DNA from: Verrucomicrobiia bacterium DG1235
Lineage (GTDB): Bacteria > Verrucomicrobiota > Verrucomicrobiia > Opitutales > Opitutaceae
Length of the DNA stretch: 64,000 nt
Assembly: GCA_000155695.1 (NCBI GenBank)
Contig: DS990592.1
Span: 1,698,556-1,762,555, forward strand
Reading direction: 5' to 3'
A program made the translations under genes and the position numbers. The notes under the pieces are model-generated. The model did no database searches. It was not told the DNA's origin and saw nothing but the letters and a program-made list of their open reading frames with translations. Shown in pieces: positions 44,899 through 53,864 of the stretch. Positions within the stretch are counted from its first letter, which is position 1, and the number at the start of each line of letters is the position of its first letter.

Positions 44899-45954
44899 CT
44901 AGAGAACTATCCCTAGCCGCTCGCTCAACTTAAGAAGTCCCTCTTTCACTACTTCCGGCAAAACAAGTCCAGCCACCACCTGCTCTTCCCTCAACGCCAA
45001 GGCCCGTTCCCCTGGCAAACGCACCGCATCCGCCCCAGGCCGCGTTCGCGAATCGTGACACCGCTTCGCCAAGTAATCCATCTCTCGCCGAAACGCGTCG
45101 CTACCGCCAAACGCGTCCGGATCGATCAGCTGAATAAAGGTCGAACACCCCCAACGCCCCAATTCATCCGCTCGCCCCGACCCCGACAACCCACAAGTCA
45201 AAGCCTCCACCAACAAGCCAAGCGCAAACCCCTTATACCCGTGATCCGCCCCACCAATTGGCAAAATCGTTCCACTCGGCTCGCTGTCCAAAACCTTCGG
45301 ATCATCCGTCGCCTTCCCCTCATTGTCCTGCATCCATTTCCCTGGCAGTCTCTCACCCTGCTGCTTCGCCCGATTCGCCACACCCCAAGCCGTGGTCGAC
45401 ATGCTTGTATCGAAAATAACAGGACGCCCCGATGTCGGAATTCCAGCCGCGATTGGATTCGGACTGTACACTGCATCCAACCCACCAAACGGCGCGATCA
45501 GCTCGCTATTAGGATCCGAACACGTCAAAAGCATCATCGCCCCTTTCTTGATCGCCCGCATCGGATACGATGCCAAACTACCGATATGATGACTCTTCTG
45601 TATCGTAACAGTCACTACAGGATGTTCGCCAAGCCGCTCCAAGCCCTCCTCAATCGCCCGACACGTCAGCCAAGCCCCCGGCAAATACCGACCATCCCAA
45701 GCCAAAGTGGACCCGCGATCGTTCAATACCACCGGTTCACCCGCCACCTCCATTTTCCCATCCTCGAGGGCCCCTACATAAAGCGGCAGCAAGCCCAGCC
45801 CATGCGTCGAGTGCCCCATCAAATCCGCATCCAGCAACACATCCGCCACCACCCTCGCTCGATCTTCCGCCAGTCCCGCTCGCGTCAAAGCCTTCACCGC
45901 AAAGCTCAACAAATTTTCCGCCATAAATCGCTCGCTCGAATTCTCTCCACTCAT
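44899..45954 (-). CDS. Malate/L-lactate dehydrogenase family oxidoreductase (Ldh_2 type)
   Basis: The protein has 351 residues from the ATG at 45954; upstream open frame reaches 46068 but looks non-coding. Family motifs are LMGHSTHGLGLLPLYVGAL, SHHIGSLASYPMRAIKKG, YSPNPIAAGIPTSGRPVIFD and GADHGYKGFALGLLVEAL. These NAD(P)H enzymes reduce 2-oxo acids such as oxaloacetate, 2,3-diketogulonate, ureidoglycolate precursors or sulfolactate-type compounds. The substrate cannot be deduced. It is divergent from the GPP34 gene. Confidence 0.9.
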   Translation of the reverse strand: MSGENSSERFMAENLLSFAVKALTRAGLAEDRARVVADVLLDADLMGHSTHGLGLLPLYVGALEDGKMEVAGEPVVLNDRGSTLAWDGRYLPGAWLTCRAIEEGLERLGEHPVVTVTIQKSHHIGSLASYPMRAIKKGAMMLLTCSDPNSELIAPFGGLDAVYSPNPIAAGIPTSGRPVIFDTSMSTTAWGVANRAKQQGERLPGKWMQDNEGKATDDPKVLDSEPSGTILPIGGADHGYKGFALGLLVEALTCGLSGSGRADELGRWGCSTFIQLIDPDAFGGSDAFRREMDYLAKRCHDSRTRPGADAVRLPGERALALREEQVVAGLVLPEVVKEGLLKLSERLGIVL

Positions 45955-46102
45955 ATCATCCCATCCTAGCCTAAGCACCCCGCCTGTCCGCAAAAAACTC
46001 AACTCTCCCAATTGAGATACCCGCAATCCTTCCCACCGCGTACTCCCAACAAAGACCCAATTCACCACCTCGTCACGTCGTATCGAAAAGAAGGCGAATC
46101 AC

Positions 46103-46138
46103 AATTCACCACTCACTACTCACTACTCACTACTCCCC
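46103..46138. repeat. Tandem CACTACT heptamer tract before the GPP34 gene
   Basis: AATTCACCACT is followed by four TCACTAC-type heptamers in a row, ending one base before the ATG of the GPP34 gene. A near copy sits at 56325-56355. So close to a start codon it may affect translation. It has no spacer structure and is not a CRISPR. Confidence 0.6.
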
Positions 46139-46139
46139 C

Positions 46140-46808
46140 ATGCTCCACCTCTACCAAGAAATTACCCTCCTTTCCCTCAAGGACGAAAAAGGCACCGTAT
46201 CCATCCAAAACCTCGCCCAAGTCCTCGCCGGAGCCCTTGTCGCAGAACTCATCGTCTCAAAACGCATCTCCGTCACCAACGACAAAAAGCGCTTCGTCGA
46301 TCTCATCGATCCCAAGCCCACCGGCGACGCGCTTCTTGACGATTGCCTCCAAAAACTCGCCGAAGCCAAGCGCCGCGCCCGCCTGCAAACTTGGGTCGGA
46401 CGCTTCGCCGCCATCAAGCGCCTTCACCACAAAGCCGCCCAAAGCCTCTGCGACCGCGGCATCCTCGAACAAACCACCGACAAGGTGCTCCTCGTTTTCA
46501 ACCGCACGATTTATCCAGAGGTCGATCCAAAGCCGGAACAGAAAATCCTCGCCCGTCTGGAAAACGCCATCTTCAGCGAAAAATCCAAGCTGTCCACCGA
46601 AGACATCCTCCTCGTCTCCCTCGCCGACGCCAGCGGACTTCTCGATCAAATCTACACCCGCAAACGCCTCAAACCTTACCGTCAACGCATCAAACAAATC
46701 GTCGAAGGAGAAATAGCCGGCCAAGCTACCCGCGAAGTCATTACCGCTATCCAGACCGCCATCATCGTCAGCGCCATCATCATCCCAGTAGTCACCGCCA
46801 GCCACTAG
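46140..46808 (+). CDS. GPP34 (GOLPH3-like) family protein
   Basis: The protein has 222 residues. The N-terminus MLHLYQEITLLSLKDEKGTV and the central helices with LVAELIVSKRISV, GDALLDDCLQKLAEAKR and RGILEQTTDKVLLVF match the GPP34 family. Eukaryotic members bind phosphoinositides at the Golgi; bacterial members have no settled role. A hydrophobic C-terminal helix (AIQTAIIVSAIIIPVV) suggests a membrane anchor. It is followed by the BNR gene after nine bases, so the two are probably cotranscribed. Confidence 0.83.
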   Translation: MLHLYQEITLLSLKDEKGTVSIQNLAQVLAGALVAELIVSKRISVTNDKKRFVDLIDPKPTGDALLDDCLQKLAEAKRRARLQTWVGRFAAIKRLHHKAAQSLCDRGILEQTTDKVLLVFNRTIYPEVDPKPEQKILARLENAIFSEKSKLSTEDILLVSLADASGLLDQIYTRKRLKPYRQRIKQIVEGEIAGQATREVITAIQTAIIVSAIIIPVVTASH

Positions 46809-46817
46809 GCTCCACCC

Positions 46818-48122
46818 ATGCTCCATTTTCGTATCCTCGCCCTCTCACTTCTCGCATTCATCCCGGCTCTCAAAGCCCAAGAAACCAAGCTCTACCCCAT
46901 TGGCCCCGGCTGGGCCCAAAACTCCGTCAACACCACCATCTTCCGCAAAAACTCCGTCACCTCGGACCACACCCATCAATACGCCGCCTACTACGACGCC
47001 AACGGCCACGTGGTCATCGCGAAACGCCGACTCGACACTGAAGACTGGACCGTCAAACAAACCGCCTTCACCGGAAACATCCAAGACGCCCACAACTCCA
47101 TCTCCATAGCAATTGACGGCCAAGGTATCCTTCACCTCTCCTGGGATCACCATAACAATTCCCTACGCTACGCCCGAAGCAAGTCACCCGACTCCCTCGA
47201 ATTCACGCCTATCATCCCCATGGTCGGCGACCGCGAATCAGACGTCACGTATCCAGAATTTCACTCCATCGTCAACGGCGACCTCCTCTTCCTCTACCGC
47301 GACGGAGAATCAGGACGCGGAAACCTCATCATAAACCGCTACCAAGTCGCCACCCAAAAGTGGACCCGCGTCCAAACCAAGCTCCTCGACGGAGAAAATC
47401 AGCGAAACGCCTACTGGCAGGCCCACACTGATCCCGACTCGGAAACAATCTACCTCTCTTGGACCTGGCGAGAAACATGGGACGTATCCACAAACCATGA
47501 CATCTGCTACGCCGCCTCCCACGACGGCGGCCAAACATGGCAAAAATCCAGCGGCGAGCAATACCCCCTCCCCATCACCGCCACTACCGCCGAATACGCC
47601 GCCCGCATCCCTCAAAACAGCGAACTCATCAATCAAACCTCCATGTGCGCCGACGCCAACGGCCACCCCTACATTGCCTCCTACTGGACACCCGCCCAAA
47701 GCGACACTCCCCAATTCCACATCGCCTACCACGACGGCCAATCATGGCACACCTCCCAAATCACCCGCCGCCAAACTCCATTCTCCCTCAGCGGCGGAGG
47801 CACCAAACGCATCCCCATCTCACGCCCCCAGATCCTCGCCGACTCCACCGGTCCCACCACCAAAGCCTACCTCATTTTCCGCGACGTCGAACGCCAAAAC
47901 CGCCCCAGCATCGCCACCTGTCCGGATCTAGCGAAACCCACCTGGCAAATCACAGACCTAGCCGAGCTCGACCTCGGCCAATGGGAGCCCAGCTACGACA
48001 TTCCCCTCTGGCACAGCCAAAAGCAACTCGCCCTCTTCATCCAAAAAACCGCCCAAGGCGACGCCGAAACAACCCAGCAACTCCCGCCCCAACAAGTATC
48101 CATCCTCCAATATACCCCCTAA
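46818..48122 (+). CDS. Secreted BNR_4 beta-propeller protein (putative polysaccharide lyase/hydrolase)
   Basis: The protein has 434 residues with a signal peptide (MLHFRILALSLLAFIPALKA). Propeller motifs repeat: ISIAIDGQGILHLSWDHHNN with SLRYARSKS, TDPDSETIYLSWTW, CYAASHDGGQTW and IAYHDGQSWHTSQ. The SWDHHNN stretch is typical of the BNR_4 group, which includes ulvan lyases PL24/PL25 and GH145-type enzymes acting on marine or plant polysaccharides. The two His could be catalytic. No other polysaccharide genes are adjacent, so the substrate is open. Confidence 0.82.
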   Translation: MLHFRILALSLLAFIPALKAQETKLYPIGPGWAQNSVNTTIFRKNSVTSDHTHQYAAYYDANGHVVIAKRRLDTEDWTVKQTAFTGNIQDAHNSISIAIDGQGILHLSWDHHNNSLRYARSKSPDSLEFTPIIPMVGDRESDVTYPEFHSIVNGDLLFLYRDGESGRGNLIINRYQVATQKWTRVQTKLLDGENQRNAYWQAHTDPDSETIYLSWTWRETWDVSTNHDICYAASHDGGQTWQKSSGEQYPLPITATTAEYAARIPQNSELINQTSMCADANGHPYIASYWTPAQSDTPQFHIAYHDGQSWHTSQITRRQTPFSLSGGGTKRIPISRPQILADSTGPTTKAYLIFRDVERQNRPSIATCPDLAKPTWQITDLAELDLGQWEPSYDIPLWHSQKQLALFIQKTAQGDAETTQQLPPQQVSILQYTP

Positions 48123-48150
48123 AGACAACCCGCCTCTCCCCTCAGCCCCC

Positions 48151-48174
48151 ATTCCTAATTCATAATTCCTAATT
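48151..48174. repeat. ATTCCTAATT direct repeat between convergent genes
   Basis: ATTCCTAATT occurs twice, separated by CATA, in the 62-base gap between the convergent BNR and PurH-like genes. It is the same kind of unit as at 43447-43466. No hairpin of terminator quality is seen in this gap. Confidence 0.45.
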
Positions 48175-48184
48175 ACCTCCCCCC

Positions 48185-49627
48185 CTACAACCGCCGCAAA
48201 GACTTCCCAATTACAAGAACGACCAATCCACACTCATTCGCCGCCTCCCTCAGTCCGACCTCATCTCCCCCAAACGGCACCAACACCGCTCTCACCCCCA
48301 GCTCCTTCATCCTCGCCAAAGTTTCGCCTCCAACATTCGGATCATCGAAAACCGCTACCGTATTCGCTAATCCGATACCGCTCTCCTCAACCGAAAGCCA
48401 AGCGCGATCCGTCGAATAATGCCCCGCCGCCAGAGCCACTAGCTGCTCGCCACTCACGATTACCAAAGCCGCAGAATCCCCATGTCGCGCAACCTTCGCG
48501 CCAAACATCAGCGATTCCCAATCCTCCACCAACGGCTGAGCCAAACTCGCTACCGTCCATTCCATCGGATTGATCGCCGCCCTATCCTTGTCCTGCACCA
48601 GCACGCCACCCACCACACTGCGAACCTCCTGCAAAGCCTCGTAACCCATTCCAGAAATCGACGCCAAAGCGCGAACATCCTTAGCCTCCGCCAAAACAGC
48701 TTTTTCCTCCTCAGAAAAATCCGGTGCCAAAACACCCGCCACATCGCCCGAGATCGCCGTATTCAAATTCCCGACACCCACGCTTCCATTCGCCACCAGC
48801 CACGAACCAGACAGATCATCGCAAGCCAACACTCCGGCCAATACGACTTCCAGATCCTGACCACACCGCGCCGTCACGATTTTCCCATTTCTCAGCAAAG
48901 CCGCCGCCGGCTTCTCAAACTCCCCGATCAAATACGCCGCCCGCGAAACAGTCAGCACCCCGACATAGTCCAAGTCCTTGCCCGACACCTGCTTAAAATG
49001 CTCGAAAAAACCTCCGTACAAGGCCGCCCGCTGGTGAGCATTCTCACCCGTATCCAAAAACTGAGCGCGCGGCCACGCAAACCGCATCGCCTTCGAGTAC
49101 CCGCTTAGAGCTCCCATATCCGGAGCATCCGCTCCCTGCACCTCAAGGTACTGAGCCACCGCGAAGTCAAACTCGCTCGCCGCCCGCAGAGCCGCCGTCG
49201 CCCGCTCCATACGAAACGCCTGCCGAAACTTCCCCCCATTGCCCCGCAGCTCCTCAAGTGCCGCGTCATAATCCGCCGGATTCCCCAGCACAGCCATCCG
49301 ATCCACAGCCCAAGCCGCCCCTCGAATCGTATCTACGATCCCACGATCAAACGCCCCCAGAGCCGATTTCCACGACATGAACGTCCGGCCCGCCGACTCC
49401 ACATCCACAAAATTAGCCACCACCAGCGACACCCCCGCAGCCTTATCCGCCACCAACGCAGCCGCCTTCGCCTCATCCACCAACTCAAACGAAATCCCCT
49501 TCGCCCCCAAAACCTCGCCCGCCGCCGCAATGGCCAACACCTCGTACCCAAACTCCTCCACCAGAGCCGACGCCAAAGCCGCCACTCCCGAAATCTCCTT
49601 CACCAAAATCAAAACACGATTCGCCAT
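48185..49627 (-). CDS. PurH-like protein with degenerate active sites
   Basis: The protein has 480 residues and aligns by eye along the whole of bifunctional PurH: RMAVLGNPADYDAALEEL, FDFAVAQYLEVQ, TGENAHQRAALYGG, VLAPDFSEEEKAVL, GGVLVQDKD and the C-terminal FGGDEVGLREAANECGLVV. Catalytic parts are lost: the KHxNPCG segment of the formyltransferase reads LRNGKIVTARCG, GAGQMSR reads AAGHYST, and the cyclohydrolase AAAKNH reads GAAWAVD. The frame is intact and the protein is long, so it is probably a functional pseudoenzyme or a repurposed paralog, not a decayed gene. I cannot tell what it binds. Confidence 0.78.
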   Translation of the reverse strand: MANRVLILVKEISGVAALASALVEEFGYEVLAIAAAGEVLGAKGISFELVDEAKAAALVADKAAGVSLVVANFVDVESAGRTFMSWKSALGAFDRGIVDTIRGAAWAVDRMAVLGNPADYDAALEELRGNGGKFRQAFRMERATAALRAASEFDFAVAQYLEVQGADAPDMGALSGYSKAMRFAWPRAQFLDTGENAHQRAALYGGFFEHFKQVSGKDLDYVGVLTVSRAAYLIGEFEKPAAALLRNGKIVTARCGQDLEVVLAGVLACDDLSGSWLVANGSVGVGNLNTAISGDVAGVLAPDFSEEEKAVLAEAKDVRALASISGMGYEALQEVRSVVGGVLVQDKDRAAINPMEWTVASLAQPLVEDWESLMFGAKVARHGDSAALVIVSGEQLVALAAGHYSTDRAWLSVEESGIGLANTVAVFDDPNVGGETLARMKELGVRAVLVPFGGDEVGLREAANECGLVVLVIGKSLRRL

Positions 49628-49732
49628 ACCCCCTCCAATCTACCCCCCGACCCATCCCCTCAAGCCAAAAGCGTGCAAAGCTCCAGACCAGTCGATCAAT
49701 ATCAGCCACAATCTCCTGTGGGAGAGCGATCA

Positions 49733-52700
49733 TCACAACTCATCTCGAACCGCGTAATCGAAGCCGACGTACTTAATAATCCCTGGAGTCACATAGATCT
49801 GCATCACATCCAAAGCTTCTAATTCCGCCAACACGGATTCAGCTACGCTGTCATCGAGCCGCGGCTCGAATAAGAAATACTCCCCAAAATTGTGATGCTC
49901 CGGAGCATAACTCTGGGCGAATTCACTTTCGAGCGTAATAGCTTCATTGGTTAATCCCAAAATCGTCGTTCGATCCCAACCCGTCAGGTGTGCTGTGTAT
50001 CCAATAGTCCAATTCGGCTTTTTCGGAAAATAGAATATACTCTCAATCTCAATTCCGTCTACGCCTGTAAAGCTTCTGACTTGGCGTACTTCATTTTCAA
50101 ATCGGTCGCCCTCCCCCAGCTTCGTCACGAAGTCCGCCTCAAATGAAGTGTCAACGGTTTCATGCTCGACTGGATTATTAACAGGATCAAAACTGTAGGT
50201 ACCAGCCGGCCGATCCTCAGCATAGATCCGCTCCACAGATAGCTTGAGCGAGTCCGCAAAAACTAAAAACGCATCGGGATCACTGTCATACCACCTCGGC
50301 GACAGTTCGCTCTCCATAAAGAATTCCGAATCCTCCACCAACCAGCGGTACGCGATACGATTCGAATCCTCAGTAGCCTCAAATCCAAGCAAATCGCTCG
50401 GACCGCCACTCCATGTCACAGCCTCTCCACTATCATGATAAGTCCAGTCCCATTCCTCAACCAGAGTTTGTATTGGCTCTTTTCCACTCTCCAATATTCG
50501 GCTTCCGAATCTTAGATTGAATTTCGTTTTTGTATAGTGAACTTCAAAAACTGAGTTTTCAACTACCGGAATAAAATCAGGATCTGTACTCCCCAAAGCG
50601 CTCCGTTCGCCCAGCGGACTCTGAATAAAAGAAGCATAGCCACCAACAAATACCTTTTTACCTGCCCCAAACTCAACCCTCGGAATCAGTCGCAACTGTT
50701 TCACCTCCACCACCCCAGGATCCACTTTTTTGTATTCAAACTCCAATACAAAACGACTATTTTCTGCTAATCCATGAAACACGCGATACGCCTCCGCTAG
50801 CGTTTTCACAACACTGCCCAGAGTTTCGTAATCCTCCTCAGTCATCACAAATTCGACGCCATCAGGCAAAAGCCCAGCTCGCTCTCTAAGAAAAGCAGTA
50901 CCGTAATCAAATATTTCCACAACCTCAGGTCTAGCTCCCACATCAGGATTCGTCACAGAATTCGCTCCTGGCTGGGATACAACCTGCACGAGTTTAACTT
51001 CGCTATCGTACTCCAATCGCACCACGCCATTCGCGAGCTCTATCTCGTCCGGATAGCTGTAGTGCGCCAAGATAGCCATCCCTACTTCGCCCTCGTCCAC
51101 ACCGAATCGCAACCGCTCCAAAAACGCATTCAAATTGTAGAAACTAGCATACACCTTTCGCATCGCTCGAAACACCCCGCGTTCTTCCACCTCTCCTGAA
51201 TCGCAAGCCGAAGGTCCCACATCGTCTTCGTCCAAATCATCGGCTAAGCAGCCGCTCTTGCTATCATACAAACCAGCCCCTGAGAAAAACTGGCTATCCT
51301 CCACGTTCGTAGAACTCCGAAATCGAATCTTCCGGTTCTCATCGAAAACAGCTAATGTCTCCAGAATCTCGCTACGCTGCAGCTCCGAAAAATCAGCTTC
51401 GTCCTCGATCCAATCGCGAATCCGTTTCAAGTCCGCCGAAAGAGCTCCAAGATCCTGCACTGGCCAGCTGTAACCTGCCAAAGTATCGTCAATTCGCTCT
51501 CTGAGAGTCAATTCCGCTTCCAATTCCTGCTCGAGGTAGTCATCCCACAAATCAAAGGAAAACGCCCGAGCGAGCGGACGAGTATTATCTGGAACCTCTC
51601 TCAGCAATAGTCCGAAGTTCGAAGCCTTGCCTCCGAAGAATACGATATCATCCGGATCAAGAATCGCTACATCCTCACTGAATTTCCCATATCCTTGCTT
51701 CGCTTGAATCGCTAACGCCGGTGTTTCCTTTTGCTCGAACAAATAGGAGCGAATATCTTCATCAATCAACCCTTCCGTCTCCACCAAATGGGTACGACAT
51801 TTTCCGTCCACATCTAAAATCACTTCCTTCCCCTCCGCATCGATAGCGTCTTCAACATCCGCAACTCCAGCGAGATACACAAAAGGGATCCCATACGACT
51901 CCGCCAAAATTGCTACATGGCTGCCGGGAGTGGCCGCCGAAAGCGATATGATGCCAGCCACAAACGGAAGCTCCGCTGGTATTCCATCCGTCAACAGAAT
52001 ATCCGAATACAGCAATTCACCGGACAAATAGGCTTCATCAATCTTAGCCGCTTCGACGAATTTCAATCTACCGATAGCCCACCCTTGAGAATAACATTGC
52101 GACCCATCCGACCACATATCGGCGGACCCAATCTCGATTCCGTGCCGAGCCAAATAGTCTCTTGCCTGATTAGCAGCATGCTTTTGAGAAAGCGTCGGCA
52201 TGTAATACCCCTGATACAAGCGCTCTCCAAAGGGACCTCGTAAACTCGCCCGAAAAATTGATCTTTCTACAAGCTTGTACAAGTAGCGTATCAGCGTAGG
52301 CGGATACGCATCCTGACCCACGAACTCTACCCCGAACTCCCGAGTTTCCGCGTTGTAGATCACTCCGCCCAAAATCGCCACCTGATCCTCCAAGTGAAGC
52401 GTAGCCGCGTCGAACTCCGTCGAACTAATCCCCAAAAACGGCTCGAGCTTCTCCACCGCAAACTCATAGTGAAACGGATAACGCTCGGTGTCCTGAAAAT
52501 ACACTTTCGACAGATCCGAAGTGAATATGGTGAATTTCACATAGCTCAACTGCACCGAACCGGAGCCACTCGGTATCGAGAATAATTCTTCATTCCGAAA
52601 ATCCACCTCGAGTCTCCAAGAATCATCCGCATCAATCACAGGTGGAGAACTCTTCCTAAGACGATAGAAAACAGGCTCGGACGAATTCGCGGCTGCCGGG

Positions 52701-52921
52701 TCCTCGAAGCTCCATTCGCTTTCTCCACTCACAAACTCAGGACCCCAATCTACAAGATTCACGCTCTTCTCTAGAACGGAAAGCTCTCCCACCTCAGTAT
52801 TCCCCTTTACAACCGGCTGAAGGCTTTCGCCTCCAATTTCCAATTCCACTTGCGGACGGTTCTGCCCGACGACGGCTAGCGATTCCACTAAGAGCAACAA
52901 GAGGACGACTTGGGGTTTCAT
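49733..52921 (-). CDS. Secreted PEP-synthase/pyruvate-phosphate-dikinase-like protein
   Basis: The protein has 1062 residues with a signal peptide (MKPQVVLLLLLVESLAVVG). Near residue 330 it has a swivelling-domain-like stretch (GIISLSAATPGSHVAILAES) that keeps the His of the SHAA phosphohistidine motif. Near residues 540-560 it has RFRSSTNVEDSQFFSGAGLY, the RSSATxEDLxxxSFAGxY signature of the PPDK ATP-grasp domain. The long C-terminal part is unrecognised. Known PEP synthases are cytoplasmic and use ATP, so an exported form is odd. It may be a binding or structural protein that reuses the fold. Confidence 0.72.
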   Translation of the reverse strand: MKPQVVLLLLLVESLAVVGQNRPQVELEIGGESLQPVVKGNTEVGELSVLEKSVNLVDWGPEFVSGESEWSFEDPAAANSSEPVFYRLRKSSPPVIDADDSWRLEVDFRNEELFSIPSGSGSVQLSYVKFTIFTSDLSKVYFQDTERYPFHYEFAVEKLEPFLGISSTEFDAATLHLEDQVAILGGVIYNAETREFGVEFVGQDAYPPTLIRYLYKLVERSIFRASLRGPFGERLYQGYYMPTLSQKHAANQARDYLARHGIEIGSADMWSDGSQCYSQGWAIGRLKFVEAAKIDEAYLSGELLYSDILLTDGIPAELPFVAGIISLSAATPGSHVAILAESYGIPFVYLAGVADVEDAIDAEGKEVILDVDGKCRTHLVETEGLIDEDIRSYLFEQKETPALAIQAKQGYGKFSEDVAILDPDDIVFFGGKASNFGLLLREVPDNTRPLARAFSFDLWDDYLEQELEAELTLRERIDDTLAGYSWPVQDLGALSADLKRIRDWIEDEADFSELQRSEILETLAVFDENRKIRFRSSTNVEDSQFFSGAGLYDSKSGCLADDLDEDDVGPSACDSGEVEERGVFRAMRKVYASFYNLNAFLERLRFGVDEGEVGMAILAHYSYPDEIELANGVVRLEYDSEVKLVQVVSQPGANSVTNPDVGARPEVVEIFDYGTAFLRERAGLLPDGVEFVMTEEDYETLGSVVKTLAEAYRVFHGLAENSRFVLEFEYKKVDPGVVEVKQLRLIPRVEFGAGKKVFVGGYASFIQSPLGERSALGSTDPDFIPVVENSVFEVHYTKTKFNLRFGSRILESGKEPIQTLVEEWDWTYHDSGEAVTWSGGPSDLLGFEATEDSNRIAYRWLVEDSEFFMESELSPRWYDSDPDAFLVFADSLKLSVERIYAEDRPAGTYSFDPVNNPVEHETVDTSFEADFVTKLGEGDRFENEVRQVRSFTGVDGIEIESIFYFPKKPNWTIGYTAHLTGWDRTTILGLTNEAITLESEFAQSYAPEHHNFGEYFLFEPRLDDSVAESVLAELEALDVMQIYVTPGIIKYVGFDYAVRDEL

Positions 52922-53114
52922 GCAAAGAAGGGGCTTGAGATCGCTTCCGTCAAAAGCGCGAGAATGATTCGCAAGATCACCTACGAAATAGAATCAAATT
53001 GCGATTCAAATAATCTCTCTTCGAGGCGCTCATCACAAAGCTTAGCCTCAACGCCCCATCATAAAACATTCGCTTGCAGATCACGCCTCATTCTCGTTTC
53101 TCACAACAACACTC

Positions 53115-53507
53115 ATGCAAAGCAGCCCTTCCGAAGAACTCAGCGGCCTCGTCGTCCGCCTCGACGACCTGCGCTACCAATACGGCGGACCCAACGTCCC
53201 GCCAGAAACGCCGCACGTCTTCATCTACTTCCTCACCATCGAAAACAAGTCCGACCGCGCCGTGAAGCTCCTCGGCCGCAAATGGATCATCCAAAACGTA
53301 AACGGGGAAACCCAAGTCGTAGAGGGCGACAAGATCGTAGGCGAGGAACCAGCTCTTCAACCTGGGGAACGATTCTCCTACAACAGCTTCCACATCGGCT
53401 CCTGCGACGCCCAAGCATGGGGGAGCTTCCACGGTCGCGACGAGTTCGGCGACAAGATCCACTGCCTAATTCCCCGCTTCGAACTCAACATTCCCAACAA
53501 CAAGTAG
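53115..53507 (+). CDS. apaG: ApaG protein
   Basis: The protein has 130 residues and a single fibronectin-like domain (DUF525). Signatures are FIYFLTIENKSDRAVKLLGR, KWIIQNVNGETQVVEG and GEEPALQPGERFSYNSF. ApaG proteins bind pyrophosphate or nucleotides and are linked to cobalt/magnesium efflux and diadenosine tetraphosphate metabolism in enterobacteria; the exact role is not settled. It is divergent from the secreted PPDK-like gene with 193 bases between starts. Confidence 0.92.
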   Translation: MQSSPSEELSGLVVRLDDLRYQYGGPNVPPETPHVFIYFLTIENKSDRAVKLLGRKWIIQNVNGETQVVEGDKIVGEEPALQPGERFSYNSFHIGSCDAQAWGSFHGRDEFGDKIHCLIPRFELNIPNNK

Positions 53508-53650
53508 CACCCACGCCACCCGAGCTCCCTTCCAACGTTCTTCCTAGCTACTCCTTCAGATCCGCTTGACCTCCCAAGCCGGACTCCGAAACTCTCTCCC
53601 TTCGCCCAAATACAGGGCTGAACATAACCAAAAACCAATCCAGAAAAATT

Positions 53651-53755
53651 ATGGGACAACAACTCAAAGTGAAAGTTAAGCGAGCACGCCGCAAGGCCTA
53701 CCAGGAACGCCTCAAAGAGCGTGCCAAGAAAGCTGCCTCCAAGAAAAAGAAGTAG
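53651..53755 (+). CDS. Small highly basic protein (34 residues)
   Basis: ATG at 53651, stop TAG at 53753. The product begins MGQQLKVKVKRARRKAYQER and ends in a run of Lys; 19 of 34 residues are Lys or Arg. Such composition fits a ribosome- or nucleic-acid-binding protein, like the small bacterial ribosomal protein Thx or the small basic proteins annotated in Verrucomicrobiota. It stands between apaG and ccsA on the same strand. Its short length makes this call less certain than the neighbours. Confidence 0.65.
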   Translation: MGQQLKVKVKRARRKAYQERLKERAKKAASKKKK

Positions 53756-53864
53756 CCAAACTCGCCAAGCAAGGTGGGCCGGCTTCTCAGGTGGCGACTC
53801 TATCACCTCCCTGAGCAAACCGTCCCATCTCGCCGACCTTTTCCGGATTCCCTAAACCCAGCAA

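Noticed and set aside
45055-45969. Open frame of 304 codons on the plus strand opposite the malate/lactate dehydrogenase gene
   Set aside because: Arg/Pro-rich shadow without motifs; the minus-strand gene has all family signatures.
46103-46138. CRISPR-like tandem repeat
   Set aside because: Units are seven bases and directly adjacent, with no unique spacers and no cas genes in the window.
48185-49627. Electron-transfer flavoprotein or aminotransferase reading of this protein
   Set aside because: The line-up with PurH (NPADYDAALEEL, TGENAHQRAALY, GGVLVQDKD) extends over the whole length and is clearly better.
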